From the NCBI GenBank assembly GCA_020466095.1, contig CM035806.1:62234059-62298058 (forward strand): DNA of 64,000 nucleotides, read 5' to 3'. Positions 44,425 to 54,335 of this stretch are shown piece after piece. Made by a program: the position numbers and the translations under genes. How positions within the stretch are numbered: the stretch's first letter is position 1; each line of letters begins with the position of its first letter. The DNA is from Chlorops oryzae (taxonomy: Eukaryota > Arthropoda > Insecta > Diptera > Chloropidae). The notes under the pieces are model-generated. The model saw only the letters and a program-made list of their open reading frames with translations, was not told the DNA's origin and ran no database searches.

Positions 44425-44752
44425 TTACTTACAAAACATGCGTGCAATGGCATCGCGAATATTGTTTGCGTCCTCATTATTCTCGCCCATTCTTGTGAAT
44501 TGGTTAGGCTGAGGTTGTTGGGCATTTCCATCGTACTCATCAGTCCAAGCTTGTGCAACGTTGTCATTCTCAGTTTTTAAAAAATTGTGTAAAAGACAAC
44601 ACGCTTTGATAACAAGGTTACAGTTCTTCGGAGCTAATTCTAGCCCTTTTCCCAATTTCCTGAACCGTGATTTTAGTTGCCCGAACGCGTTTTCAATAAC
44701 ACGGCGACATCTGCTTAGCCGATAATTAAAATTTTTTTTCAATTTCCGGTTG
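44425..44752 (-). pseudogene. HARBI1-like nuclease, 3' exon of Harbinger 2
   Basis: Continues the gene from 49695 once the 4.9-kb hAT is removed: the target duplication ATTTGTCT falls in the codons for KTNQ. Contains RRVIENAFGQLKSRFRKLG (catalytic Glu) and ends ANNIRDAIARMFCK. An extra T in the run at 44732-44739 shifts the frame relative to unit 1, an error or a lesion. Confidence 0.8.
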
Positions 44753-45446
44753 ATTTGTCTCAGGCCCGTGCGCAGGAATTGCCCAAGGGGGGGGTTTTTT
44801 TTCTATTAATCAAAACCAGTGCCGGCCACCACTACAATTACTAATTGCATTTGTGCGCGTGCACATTACACAGCGAGAAACAGTTGTGGATGTTTTCATA
44901 CAAAATTGCATACATTTTTCTTAGAGCCGAAAAATTTTGTTCTTTAGAACTGGGTATGTCCCTGGATCGATATGTCGCAAAAACTCGACGCCTCGTCCAA
45001 GAGGTAGGGATGGGTCATTTCGGAGCCTTTTCAGATCATCTTGAGATCTTTTATCTTGAAAATTTACAGTGCAGAGCAGAGAACTATTGTGCAAATCAAT
45101 GATGTGCTGAATTTATATATATTATATAATAAAAATAACTGAATGTTAAGAACACGATGAAAAAATTCCTGAACTATAAAATATTCATTTTCTTCAAAGT
45201 GTATCAAGGCTGAAAAAATTTACGTTCTCATCTAGCTTCATCCGACGCAGCTCCGTCTCGCTTGACGTTTTCCACTCAACTGAACGATTTTTTGGCTCTC
45301 AGCTTTGCTTCTCATTTGAGAGCAATTTTGTGCACATACGAGTGCTTACGCTCTTTTTGCTTCTGGCTTGCTTCCTTGGCCGGCACTGATCAAAACTATT
45401 GGTTAAAAATCAAGAGTAACGATTTCAATGACTTTATTATAACAAT

Positions 45447-47136
45447 TCAGTTTTGGTGAGTTTCATGCAACAAAGAAACCCTTTGAGGCACAGAAAAAAA
45501 GTCTTCCAAAATCGTTTCCACGTCAATTTCAACCTCACGATGTATATTCAGTGAGGCTAGGCCATTTAGTCGATCTTCAGACATAGTCGATCTGAGGTAT
45601 GTTTTAAGACGACGCAATGTTGAGAAAGACCTTTCATTTGTAGCAGTAGTAACGGGTAAAATTGCCATTATGCGGAGGATTTGATGGATGTTCGGAAATG
45701 CATCTGCATTGCAAATATCAAGCGCATCAAGTGAATTTTTTATATCCATTCCAGAAATTCGCCGATGCCAAAGTTGAACTTCACTGATCCAGAAGTTAGG
45801 ACTATCATTGTGCAAGATAGAAGAGTATTGTGTAAATAATTGAACACAAGACTCTTCATTGAGTGCTTTCATTTTATTTGGGAACAGGCAATCGAAATTT
45901 GATAGGATATTGCGATGATTGAGGAACCTTTCATGAAGATGAGCGATGAAAGTATCAAGGTATGGTACGTATATGGTTATGCGAAAGTAATCCTCAACTG
46001 AATCAGTGACGACGTTGTTGCGATGTGTTTGTTTCGCAGTTAGCCGAGGCTTTCGCAATTCGATATCATGCTCCTTGCCGACGGTGTACGCCTTCTCAAA
46101 AATTTCTCGGAAATATTCAGAAGCTCTCTCTCTTCTTTCGAGCAATTCTTTTCTTGCAGCATCAGCTAACTCAACAACTTCTGCAAGATCTTGACTTTTT
46201 GCTTGAATTATCCGACTCAGAGACAAGGTCAAAGAATGTACCGAGCTCAAAGAGAACATGGAAATCTGAAAATGTGGTGTCTTTATAGCTGCGAGTAATT
46301 GAAAAGCTGCAGATGAAGTCGTGGAGTCCTTCCAAGTTGTCGAAATTAATTCGAGGGCACAAATAACTGCTGCTTGTAAATGTAAATAAGTCTCAACGGA
46401 CTCGTGTTGTTCCACCCATCTTGTTGCTGTCTTCGTTCAAATTTTTATCTTCGGCAATTGCATTTTGTAGAGCAAGCTGGCGTTTTGGGTAAACGAAAAA
46501 GTTGTGGATGGCCTGAAGAGTTCCCAAGCTGTTTTTAATTGCGGTAACATTACAAGCAGAGCTGACCGCCAGGTTAAAGCTGTGAGCAGCACAATGCGAA
46601 TAAAGCGCGAGTGGATAATTATTTCTTACGAAAGCCTGAGCTCCATGAAATTCGCCGCTCATTGCTTTTGCCCCATCATATCCTTGCCCAAAAAGGTAAG
46701 TGCAATCGAGTCCAGAAGTTCTTAAGAAATCAATCAAAACATTTGCTATGCCTTTCCCAGTGAATTCCTCAATAGGAAGGAAGCACAAAAAATCTTCGCA
46801 AATGGTTAAATTGGCATCGATTTCATCTAAGTATCGAATGCAAATTGAAACTTGCTCCACTCCACCGATATCTGGCGTGTCATCTCCAAGCAAAGAAAAT
46901 CCCTTCGATTTGTTGATTTTATCGATGTTGAAATTAAAAATATACTTGTGACAAAGAGAGATTATTTCATTTTGAATTCGGTTGCTTATGTACATAGCGT
47001 TTTTCAGTGCTTGTTTAAGGACATCTGCCAAGTTTATATTATTTTTTGCTTGTAACCTTAACAGTGCTCTGAAATTGCCATCATTGACCGCAGGAGAATC
47101 TTCATGTTCATCTGGACAAATAAATTGATAAGTAAT
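45447..47136 (-). pseudogene. hAT transposase (DUF4371/ZMYM type), one frameshift plus PLE insertion
   Basis: The minus-strand 5' half begins at the PLE junction: NFRALLRLQAKNNINLADVL, then GFSLLGDDTPDIGGVEQVSI (first Asp), then LFGQGYDGAKAMSGEFHG and YSHCAAHSFNLAVSSA, the DUF4371 catalytic core. A one-base shift near 46435 precedes TRWVEQHESVETY in the next frame. The 3' half runs to 45447 with RKPRLTAKQTHRNN and the dimerisation domain ATNERSFSTLRRLKTYLRST then RLNGLASLNIHRE. Only the N-terminal finger region is missing, lost beyond the PLE. With a single shift this is one of the better preserved hAT genes here. Confidence 0.88.
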
Positions 47137-47179
47137 AAAATGATTCGGAATTTTCACTTTTATTTCAGTGGCTTTATTT

Positions 47180-47236
47180 TGTATATATCTATACGTATTT
47201 CGGCGAATTCGCTTCCGCCTTCATCAGGATGATTCC
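47180..47236 (-). ncRNA. Hammerhead-ribozyme-like motif, sense to the PLE
   Basis: On the minus strand CTGATGA (complement of 47221-47227) is followed by a GGCG...CGCC stem II and GAAA (complement of 47198-47201), then TACGTA, which could form the short stem III. PLE terminal repeats are known to carry hammerheads. One additional A lies between CTGATGA and stem II, so cleavage competence is uncertain. Confidence 0.5.
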
Positions 47237-47518
47237 TAATTCTAAATACATCTATGACTTTTATTCCTATTTATACTTAATCGGTAGCCTAATTAGGGGT
47301 GGGTGTTGGTGGTGGTTTGTTATTTTGGTGGTTGGGTGTTGGCAGGTAGCAGGTAAATGCTTGAAATATTTTCTTATTTTCTGGGCTTTGTTAGTCCCTC
47401 GTCTGTTCTGGATTATCGCAGGTAGCAGGTAGAATTTTCTGGGATGAAAGGTCCGATTTTTTTTATGGCGTTGTTTTTTAACTTTTCAGTTTTATGGCCT
47501 TGTTTATTTCAATCAGGA

Positions 47519-49162
47519 TTAGTGTTTCGTCAGGTATTTGAACAGCCACGAAGATATATTTCCTCTATCTCTATTCATTAAGGCAGGTGTTTTGTGCTTG
47601 TTTATTTCGGCGCTTTCAGCTGCTTCAAGTTTCCAGTGTTCCTTCACGTTTTTGATAATTTCTATGTTATTGATGTCGATACTATGTTTCTCCTCTAGTA
47701 TGTGTTTTGCGACGTTCGATCTCGTTTGAGTTTCACCTTTTCTGGATGTTTTCCTTGCTTCTTTCATGTGTTCCAAGAATCTCACTGAAATAGGCCTCTT
47801 TGTTTGTCCGATGTATATTTTGTTGCATGTGCCGCAGTTTATTCTATAGACTCCTGATTTTTCGAGCTTGTCGACAGGGTCTTTTGCGGACTTCAGTTTT
47901 GATGCTATCTGGTTTGGTCTGCTGGTGTAGACTAATTCGATGTTGAACTTTTTTAATTTGTGTTTAAGTCCTCTGGAGATGATGTTGTTGTATGTTGTGG
48001 CTACTCTCTTCACTTTTGGTTTATCTACTGTTAATGTGGTGAAATTTTTGTGTTCAAGTTGTCTGGTTTTCTTCTCGATAATTCTGTTGATGCTGTTCTG
48101 GCTGTAACCATTGATCTCTGCTACTTCTTGAATGTATTGTGTCTCTTTTTCTTTGGCTTCTTTGGATAATGGCATTGTGACCATTCTATGTACCATATGG
48201 TGGAAAGAGGCCATCTTCTGTTGTGGAGAGTGATTTGAGTTGTTGGGGATGACGCGTTTTGTATCTGTTGGTTTCCTGTAAATCTCGAATTCGAAGGACC
48301 TATTTTTACGTGACACAATTATATCCAGAAAAGGTAAGCTTCCGTCTTTTTCTTCTTCATACGTGAACACAATGTTTTTGTGTGTTTTGTTTAGTTGTTC
48401 CAGTTTTTCTTGTACTTTTCCTCTTTTTATGATGGCAAAAATGTCGTCCACGTATCTTATCCATACTCTTGGTATTTCGTTGTTTTCCTTTAATTTGGAC
48501 TCCAATTTGTTCATAAAAAGTTCGCTCAAAAGTGATGACAGTGGATTCCCCATTGGTGCTCCTTTAGTCTGTTTGTAGAATTTTCCCCTGAATGTGAAGT
48601 AGTTTTCTTCCATGCAAAGCTGCGCTAGTTGAATGAGGTTGGTAACTTTGACTTTGTTCAGTTTTTTCTTCAATAGTTCTTCTTCTAGGATCCTTATAGC
48701 TTCTTTTACGTTGACGCTCGGGTATAGTGCTTTTACGTCGAAGGACACGATTTCTTCATCTTCGTTTATGTTTTCTTGCTGTAATTTTTCGGTGAACTCT
48801 TTGGAGTTTTTTACTGAAAACTCTTTCTCGTTGCCTAAAATTTCTGTTAGTTCTTTAACTAACCATTTTGCGATGCGATGGCACGGGGAGTTATTGGCGG
48901 TAATAATTTCTCTCATTTCTTTCCCTGGTTTGTGAATTTTTGGCAAAGCCTTGAAGCGAGGAAGTGTCGGCGCGATAATCCAGAACAGACGAGGGACTAA
49001 CAAAGCCCAGAAAATAAGAAAATATTTCAAGCATTTACCTGCTACCTGCCAACACCCAACCACCAAAATAACAAACCACCACCAAAACCCACCCCTAATT
49101 AGGCTACCGATTAAGTATAAATAGGAATAAAAGTCATAGATGTATTTAGAATTAGGAATCAT
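47519..49162 (-). CDS. PLE reverse transcriptase with GIY-YIG endonuclease
   Basis: 547 codons are open on the minus strand. The first 65 or so are read-through of the inverted repeat and not PLE protein. The RT begins at FKALPKIHKPGKEMREIITA and includes IVSFDVKALYPSVNVKEAI, KQTKGAPMGNPLSSLLSELF, WIRYVDDIFAII (catalytic YVDD) and SLPFLDIIVSRK. An HKxxTxxLxVDKPKVKR linker leads to the GIY-YIG nuclease: SGVYRINCGTCNKIYIGQTK, then RPISVRFLEHMKE, and an Asn-containing tail. Neither domain has a stop. The PLE N-terminal domain upstream of LPKIHKPG is missing, so the copy is 5'-truncated and presumably dead. Confidence 0.92.
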   Translation of the reverse strand: MIPNSKYIYDFYSYLYLIGSLIRGGFWWWFVILVVGCWQVAGKCLKYFLIFWALLVPRLFWIIAPTLPRFKALPKIHKPGKEMREIITANNSPCHRIAKWLVKELTEILGNEKEFSVKNSKEFTEKLQQENINEDEEIVSFDVKALYPSVNVKEAIRILEEELLKKKLNKVKVTNLIQLAQLCMEENYFTFRGKFYKQTKGAPMGNPLSSLLSELFMNKLESKLKENNEIPRVWIRYVDDIFAIIKRGKVQEKLEQLNKTHKNIVFTYEEEKDGSLPFLDIIVSRKNRSFEFEIYRKPTDTKRVIPNNSNHSPQQKMASFHHMVHRMVTMPLSKEAKEKETQYIQEVAEINGYSQNSINRIIEKKTRQLEHKNFTTLTVDKPKVKRVATTYNNIISRGLKHKLKKFNIELVYTSRPNQIASKLKSAKDPVDKLEKSGVYRINCGTCNKIYIGQTKRPISVRFLEHMKEARKTSRKGETQTRSNVAKHILEEKHSIDINNIEIIKNVKEHWKLEAAESAEINKHKTPALMNRDRGNISSWLFKYLTKH

Positions 49163-49212
49163 CCTGATGAAGGCGGAAGCAAATTCGCCGAAATACGTAT
49201 AGATATATACAA
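49153..49212 (+). ncRNA. Hammerhead-ribozyme-like motif, antisense copy
   Basis: CTGATGA at 49164-49170, GGCG...CGCC stem, GAAA at 49190-49193, then TACGTATAGATATA. Mirror copy of the motif at 47180-47236, carried by the inverted 5' repeat. Same extra A in the core. Confidence 0.48.
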
Positions 49213-49261
49213 AATAAAGCGACTGAAATAAAAGTGAAAATTCCGAATCATTTTATTACTT

Positions 49262-49686
49262 AAAAGTTTTCAACGCAACAGACTCGAAAAAATATTATAT
49301 TAAATAAATTTATATTGAAATCGAATTGATTTCGAATGTTTTTATTTGGATCGCATTTCCTTATTTGGATCAGTTACCTCAATTGAAATTTCTGCCGGAG
49401 AATTTTCAAATTTCTAGGTGCTAATAGTCTATCATGAAAAATTTCTATCAAAGTACAAAAATTAAAATGGGAACTATTTGGAGTATTTGCCAATTATTTT
49501 ATATCAAGTATTTGCACGAGTTGCCGAGTACGCGACAGCTCATGCAATTCTTCTTGCATCAGCTTGGCCCATTGTGCGAAATTTCCTTTTTCGTTTTATA
49601 TATAATATTTATAATTCTTATTCTCAATGGGGGGGAGGGGGGGGGGGGGGTTTAACACCCAAAACCCCCCCGTGCGCGCGGGCCTG
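49262..49686 (-). other. 5' region of the CAGGCCCG hAT, no clear gene
   Basis: Continuation of the hAT beyond the PLE. No convincing exon is present, though KFENSPAEISIEVTDPNK near 49350-49410 on the minus strand could be a coding remnant. Ends in a G/C-run and the terminal CAGGCCCG. Confidence 0.45.
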
Positions 49687-49694
49687 ATTTGTCT

Positions 49695-50480
49695 TGTATG
49701 GATACGGCTTCATCAGATATTGCGATAATCTGAATGCCGATTCACCAATCAAAAGCACCGGAATCTTTCTGTTGCTTATTACTTTATTGTGCAGATCACA
49801 ATCTGTAGTAGACTCATGATAACGGTTCAAAGAGCTGTTTTCAAAGACGAATGAATCATTGTTTCGGCCGGTAGATCCAATATTTAAGTATGTAAACATA
49901 CATACTTACATATGAACGAAAAAAATCATAGATTTTTGTCCCCATACTTCAAAATGTATTTACCTGTGATCACAAGAAGCCAATAAAATAGTTGAATACC
50001 ACCCTTTATAGTTGTAGTAATCAACGGCATCAGATTTTTGTGGCTGCATCTCTATGTGACATCCATCTTCAAAAGAGAATTTTCATGAAATACTGTTTGT
50101 TTATAATTACTTTAACAAAACACCTATAGCTCCAAAACATTGTGGGAATCCTAGATCTTCGAAACCTTTTACCACTTTCTCGATTTCTTCATCAGTGGGT
50201 GGGTACGAAGAAATGTACTCGCCCAAGTTATCGCACACAGCTACTGCGAATTCGAGCACAATTTCTGCGACTGTGCTCAGTCCAACTCCAAATAAATTGG
50301 AGACCGTGCGATATTCCGCTGAAGAGCCCAATACGTACATTCCAATTGCTACTCTTTTTTCAAGGTTTATTGACGGCCTAAATAAGTGTCCCGTTTTTCA
50401 ATGGACTTCACAAGTTGGCATAGCCTCTCAAATGATTTCCTGCTGATGCGGAAATTGTCCCGAAACTTGTAGTCGTCCAT
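49695..50480 (-). pseudogene. HARBI1-like nuclease, 5' exons of Harbinger 2
   Basis: Minus-strand exons run from about 50480: DDYKFRDNFRISRKSFERLC, then KSIEKRDTYLGRQ, a one-base shift near 50378, and MYVLGSSAEYRTVSNLFGVG. FGAIG ends the exon at about 50107. A middle exon (50075-49985) gives DGCHIEMQPQKSDAVDYYN (first catalytic Asp). The third (49885-49695) gives YLNIGSTGRNNDSFVFENSS (second Asp) and VLLIGESAFRLSQYL. It continues at 44752 with the catalytic Glu. The triad is complete, but the gene is split by the hAT and has indels. Confidence 0.78.
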
Positions 50481-51120
50481 AGCGGGAACATCGTGCTCCC
50501 AAAAAGTGCTGTGACGGTCCTGCAGAACACAATGATGGTGGGTATATTCATTTATGCTATTTTAGGTACTTCACGTTTCTAAGCTCTTCTTTGAGTGAAT
50601 TCCTTCTTATAAACTACTGCGCTTATTCAACATTGATGTCAACAAGCTAATTTTCAACATCATCGCAGCAGCTTTTATTTTCTGCAATTTCCGCCGTCTT
50701 AATATAAGCATATATAATGCTGCGTTTTCCATTTTGCTATCCATTTAAAAATTTCTTGTTCACGAATTATTGCTCTGGGGGCGACAAATTTTGTGCAAAG
50801 CAATCAAAACAAAAAACAGCTGCTTAAGCTTATAAATGCAGGTATTGACAGTCTGAAAGGGTGTTTTCTAAATTCAACTTAAGCTTCTAAAATCAGATTT
50901 TAATTTGACAGTCTGGAAACCATATTAGAGAAGTACGAAAGCTATTTCTACAATGCACGAAACCGTTTCGTAAACAGTACGAAAGTCACCAAGTCAATGT
51001 TTGTTTTTTTGTTAAATTTAAATTTAAAAAGAAATAAAAAGAACAATTTTCGCGGTAGGGCCTGACCGAACGAATACGTATGACACTTCACAAAACTGAA
51101 GTAAGGCGACCAGCGTCACA
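50481..51120. other. Harbinger 2 promoter side and flank
   Basis: Minus-strand DNA upstream of HARBI1 (50480-50760) contains no clear additional exon. 50800-51000 has a small inverted feature around CAGTCTGAAAG / TGACAGTCTGG. The terminal inverted repeat of this Harbinger could not be pinned down because its left end is rearranged. Confidence 0.35.
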
Positions 51121-51128
51121 AAACTGAC

Positions 51129-51200
51129 GTGGTCGAAGTGGTTAAGATGCCTGACGAAGAACGCCGTAAGCTGGGTTCGAAATCGATCGCATCGGCTTTC
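51129..51200 (+). tRNA. tRNA-like sequence, SINE-like
   Basis: GTGGTCGAAGTGGTTAAGAT is an A-box match of tRNA-Ser/Leu type, and GGTTCGAAATC (51174-51184) a B-box match 44 bases downstream. There is no clear acceptor stem, so SINE or tRNA pseudogene. Confidence 0.45.
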
Positions 51201-51492
51201 TACATTCGGCAATCAGAAAATGTTTTTTCCTGATTGTCTAAGATTTACTAATTAAAATGGTTAATATTAATATGGAGAATTATGGACAAAGAGCTCGAAT
51301 GTTGATATTTGTTATATTTTTGTTTTGCTTGCAAACTCTTTTCGTCTTTTTATTAATTGTGGTTTGAAGCTGTTGCTAGCAAGCATCATTTTTCGTGAAA
51401 ATTTAGGAGGTAAGATGCCTTATAAATATAAAAGAAATGTGCTGAAAAGGAGTAAGGAAATAATTAAATTATTAAAAATTATATATTTAAAA

Positions 51493-51778
51493 ATGGTTTC
51501 AAACAATGGTGGCCGCTTTGTCAAAAAATGCTGGCTCAAAAATTTCACGGACTCCTTGGCGGAAAAATTTTCATGGAAAGGAACGGCCGAAAAAACAAGT
51601 ATTCAAGCCTTGAATATAACTGTTTTAATAAAAAGTAAGAGATAGCAACACATGTAAAGTTGTAAGGTTTATGAATTATATGTTTTTTTTTGTCTTTTGA
51701 ATAGATGCAAGAATCGAGCGTGGGTTGGAAGAGGAACATTTGGCCCACGAGAGCAAATCTTTTTTCCAGTTTGCTTAA
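51493..51778 (+). CDS. Small two-exon ORF, unrecognised
   Basis: Joining 51493-51634 and 51705-51778 across a GTAAGA...AATAG intron gives 71 codons: MVSNNGGRFVKKCWLKNFTD, FSWKGTAEKTSIQALNIT, then ARIERGLEEEHLAHESKSFF. The join keeps phase and the exon-2 start ATGCAAG follows a good acceptor. The FSWKGTAEK...L.IT pattern recalls the DUF4806 type of insect TE-associated or host proteins, from memory only. Upstream open sequence back to 51325 may be further exon. Function unknown. Confidence 0.4.
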
Positions 51779-52690
51779 AACCGCCAAAAGCAGAGAGATA
51801 AGGATAAGCCGAAAAGAATGAAGAAATTTAAAAACTAAATGGAAAAACAAAATATATATGTATATATTCCTTATTTTAAAAATTAAAAACTTTAAAAACT
51901 ATTCGTTGTAGCTATCTTTTTATTTTCTTCGGGAAATCATTTATTTCTAATTTGGAAATAAATGAAGTTACAAGTTTATCACAAGCTTTCGACCTTCTTT
52001 ATTATATGTTTATTACCAAGTTTATTTCCAAATGTTTTCCGAACATTAATACAATTGTAGAGTAAGGGATCACTTTTGATTATCCAATAATTGAAAGTAA
52101 ACAAGTTACAATACTTACGATAAAGATTTTCCAAACGCTATATTTACAAATGTAAGCTTATAGCAAGTTTGTAGTAAGTTTATATTGTTTGTTGGGATAT
52201 CACTCCAAGAACACACGTTTTTCATACATTTTCGATTCCAACACCTATAAACTACACTATCTTAAACAACAAAGCTTCAAACAGATTTGGAGGAGTATCT
52301 CTTTTAATACATTAATCAGTTCAACACCCACAAATAGAAACAAATGATTACATAGAAAACATATCAATCAAAATAGCTTCCAAAAAAAAAATTGGTGTTT
52401 GTAAAGTCAATTTACGGACGAAAGTTTTACGTGATAACGTCATAAGAAAACACTCATTATGTACATAAAAGGGACCATTCAAGTATCACGTACGCTATTT
52501 TTGGCGATTTTTCAAACTCCCTCCCTTAGACGTATTTAGTTAAATGTTAGAAAATAGGCCTCATTTTTAAATTTTTTTGGCGATTTGAATATAAGTATTA
52601 AATAAAAAATAAAAATTATACTTCAAGTTTTAAAGTAAAAATGCATATAAAAGTTTTCAAAATCAATGTCATAAATATTTTCGATCCCTG
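51779..52690. other. Non-coding; second copy of a dispersed repeat
   Basis: No gene. 52386-52674 is a copy of the repeat at 5000-5268. The remainder is AT-rich spacer. Confidence 0.5.
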
Positions 52691-53132
52691 TCAGTGCTCG
52701 GACTACTACCACTTTGATGGTAGATCGACCACCACTATTTGCACTATTACCACTTCTACCACGCTAGGTCCAAATCTACCGCTTTTTATTTTACTTATTT
52801 ATGTCTTTGTGTTATTCATTTTATGATTATTTAGAATCATTGAGAGAATAAAAGATGTGCGTCAATGTTATGTGTTATTGAAAAATATTTTCGCAGCTTC
52901 CTTTTGTCAAGAATGTTGTCAAGAATGCCAGTAATGGCGCTAGTGTTGAAACAAAATGAGTAAATACTACTTGATATCGAATACTTTTAGTCGATACTGA
53001 GTATATTTTGTACTCAATACTTCAATCAGTATATACTCATAATATTTTCCTTGTATTAGTGCTGCAAATTTGAGGGGTTTTCCCCTTTTTGAGCGACTTT
53101 TTCGATTTCATTTTGAAATGGATTTTTCGTAA

Positions 53133-54335
53133 GTGCGGTTTCAGACACGCCGATTTTTGGCCGATTTTTCTCAACGATTTTTCCGGAATCTCTTTTGTTA
53201 AACCGTTCTATCGGCGAGACTTTTTAGACACAACGATTTTAAAAATATTTTCATTAATAACACAGGCCGACAAAAACATTTTTTGTAAAAGCTTCTTGAA
53301 TAACTTTAGCCAAGTCTTATATAGTTTGGGCTGCTGAAATTTTAATGCAATATACATCTCTGTGAAAGGAATTCAAATGAAAGACTTACTAATTTTTTCG
53401 ATTTGGAGCCCGACGACGAACTGCGACATGGTCTCTCATCGCTAGGTATGTCAAGGGATTCCGAAAAATTTGGGTACTCCTGTGAGAAGTTAATGACAAA
53501 CAAAATTATTAAATTCAAGCTAGATAATTTCGTTCTAACTCCACTATTATGTATTTAGTTTCACCTTTTGGGCACGGTAAGAGTCGTTCATATCAACATC
53601 AAAACTACCTCTACCAGTTCCTTTATTGATATTTTTTTAGAAAATTAACAAGACCACGGTGCAGATATGTTTCCACAATGAGGTAAACCCAAATTTTTGT
53701 TTATTACATTACTCACGTTTTCAATGTTGGAAGTGGAGTCCCTTATTTTAATGTGCTGTTTTAAAAAGCTTAGGTGGTGGTAATACCAAATTGTGGGCAC
53801 ATAAATATCATCTAATCCGGAACCGTTTTTTTTTCGATTGGCTTACCAGCCGATTTTCTCTCACATATGTGGTCCTTAAATTCGAAATTTTTTTTTTTAC
53901 ATCTTCTATGCTTAATTTTGAGTTGAATGGCTGCAATTTCATCAAAATTTGATTTAGAGCGTTAGACTTTTTATCTCTATTCAAATAATCTTTTGATAAA
54001 ATTTCATATAAGCACGAATGCTCCTGGAAATTGGAAATTAAAGTTTCCACCATTTCAACAGTCCATTTTTTTTCCATTGTACAAACGAATGAAAAATTTG
54101 ATTTCAAAGTAATCCGCTATTTCGTACGTCGATTTCTTCGAATATTAAATGTAACGTCTAGTCTTGTCAAACGCAAGCACAAAAGCGAATACTGTAAGAA
54201 GGAAATGTCAAAAATCGTCGCAAAATCGTTGGTACGAACGATTTGTACTCGCTCCCTTCCGTCACCCCTCCCTCGCCTACAATAGAAAAATCGGCGAGCT
54301 AAATCGTCCAAAAATCGCCGTGTCTGAAACCGCAC
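53133..54335 (-). mobile_element. Harbinger derivative with a MADF gene, TSD TAA
   Basis: GTGCGGTTTCAGACACG and CGTGTCTGAAACCGCAC are perfect inverted ends, with TAA on both sides (53130-53132 and 54336-54338), the classic Harbinger target. CGATTTTT repeats line both subterminal regions. It retains only the DNA-binding gene; the nuclease has been deleted, so it depends on a helper. Confidence 0.88.
53740..54107 (-). pseudogene. MADF-domain protein of the Harbinger derivative
   Basis: Minus strand from 54107: KKWTVEMVETLISNFQEHSC, LYEILSKDYLNRDKKSNALN, then LSIEDVKKKISNLRTTYVRE. This is a MADF (Myb/SANT-like) DNA-binding domain: Trp near the start, the LY.....Y motif and a KK.I.NLR helix. After a one-base shift near 53820 it continues DDIYVPTIWYYHHLSFL, as MADF proteins of this type do (VPTLWYY). 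It is the DNA-binding partner in Harbinger transposition. Confidence 0.75.

Larger units (their letters stand above)
43384..45906. repeat. Tandem duplication, unit 2 (empty-site version)
   Basis: 2,523 bases identical to unit 1 apart from scattered single-base differences and the missing 3.1-kb hAT. At 44009-44016 CATATAAC occurs once, directly joined to ACACAATATAAAAAAATCAA: the pre-integration target. Confidence 0.93.
47137..49261 (-). mobile_element. Penelope-like element with inverted terminal repeats
   Basis: Read on the minus strand it is a 5'-truncated PLE. An inverted copy of its 3' region (roughly 250 bases) is fused to the 5' end: 47135-47410 is mirrored at 49010-49262, both including GGCGGAAGC, AATTAGGGGTGGGT and the CAGGTAGCAGGTAAATGC motif. 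Inverted flanking repeats and 5' truncation are usual for PLE insertions. It lies in the hAT transposase gene. Confidence 0.88.
44761..49686 (-). mobile_element. hAT element (CAGGCCCG), TSD ATTTGTCT, nearly full length
   Basis: Ends CAGGCCCGTGCGC and GCGCGCGGGCCTG with G-runs just inside, flanked by ATTTGTCT (44753-44760 and 49687-49694). It disrupts the HARBI1 gene, and its own transposase gene is disrupted by a PLE at 47137-49261. Length without the PLE is about 2.8 kb. Confidence 0.93.

Noticed and set aside
46171..46951. Plus-strand ORFs over the hAT transposase
   Set aside because: They are antisense shadows of the better supported minus-strand transposase.
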